DNA of 6,333 nucleotides from NCBI GenBank assembly GCA_030614945.1, contig JAUXAH010000113.1, forward strand, positions 1 through 6,333, given 5' to 3'. The notes below the pieces were generated by a model. The model did not search any database. It saw only the letters and a program-made list of their open reading frames with translations, and was not told the origin of the DNA. The DNA comes from Phycisphaerae bacterium. GTDB lineage: Bacteria; Planctomycetota; Phycisphaerae; Sedimentisphaerales; SG8-4. Shown here piece by piece: positions 6,175-6,333 of the stretch (positions are counted from its first letter, which is position 1; every line of letters starts with the position of its first letter). The position numbers and the translations under genes are program-made.

Positions 6175-6333
6175 ATGAACACGAACAGAAGAAACTTTCT
6201 AAAATATTCTCTTGGAGGCACTTTTGCTGCCCTTTCACCGCTGAGCCTATCCTCTGTTGCGTCAGGTGCTCCTAAAAAAAGCATCAAGAAAAAAAATGTT
6301 CTTTTCATTATCGTCGAAGACCTGAAAAATATA
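6175..6333 (+). CDS. Tat-exported sulfatase, N-terminal fragment (cut by window edge)
   Basis: Only 53 residues are visible. They begin with a twin-arginine signal: NRRNFLK (4-10), a hydrophobic segment of about 11-30, and a small-residue region ending VASGA. Residues 40-53, KNVLFIIVEDLKNI, match the first beta-strand and metal-binding loop of sulfatases, usually NVLFIIVDDL; here the first acidic position is E48 followed by D49. This start pattern is most like the iduronate-2-sulfatase-like branch, but the active-site cysteine motif lies beyond the window, so neither activity nor subfamily can be confirmed. The gene diverges from the complete sulfatase at 4371-5918 with 256 bases between their starts. 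The signal sequences differ clearly, so it is not a recent tandem copy in this part. The short ORF on the opposite strand at 6099-6308 is a shadow. Confidence 0.82.
   Translation, partial: MNTNRRNFLKYSLGGTFAALSPLSLSSVASGAPKKSIKKKNVLFIIVEDLKNI

Noticed and set aside
6099..6308. Minus-strand 69-codon frame near the right edge
   Set aside because: It lies opposite the twin-arginine signal and first strand of a sulfatase that has a good ribosome site.

Overview
The window reads as a piece of chromosome from an uncultured-type bacterium of the Planctomycetota, perhaps the Phycisphaerae/Sedimentisphaerales side. This is inferred from three things: Tat-exported sulfatases next to a secreted glycan-cleaving enzyme, weak or absent Shine-Dalgarno sequences on several genes, and intergenic DNA full of short dispersed repeats. 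No rRNA or marker gene is present, so the assignment is tentative; another PVC-group lineage is possible.

Left part (1-2289, minus strand): a housekeeping pair. polX encodes a full-length bacterial/archaeal family X DNA polymerase with a C-terminal PHP exonuclease domain. It is followed 53 bases downstream by a THEP1-type P-loop nucleoside-triphosphatase gene that runs off the left edge. The two could be one transcript. polX carries a GC-rich 40-base hairpin in its N-terminal coding region that adds about ten residues where the family normally has none.

Middle (2290-2991): about 700 bases without a convincing gene. A 58-base inverted-repeat element flanked by TTGA copies lies just upstream of the polX start. 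Next come a GC-rich hairpin, a palindrome of the widespread 'VIPAKAGIQ' kind, two blocks of 7-base tandem repeats and a TCGAA-GGG repeat. The rest is unrecognised sequence leading to the next gene.

Right part (2992-6333): a carbohydrate-active cluster that looks lower in GC than polX. A secreted GH99-like glycoside hydrolase (plus strand) converges on a complete Tat-exported sulfatase (minus strand). A second Tat-exported sulfatase starts divergently (plus strand) and is cut by the right edge. Together they suggest desulfation and cleavage of a sulfated polysaccharide outside the cytoplasm. The substrate cannot be fixed from the sequence; an alpha-mannose-containing sulfated glycan is one guess from the GH99 resemblance.

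I found no clear undescribed multi-gene system. The most unusual items are the in-frame palindromic insert in polX and the small transposon-like element in its leader.
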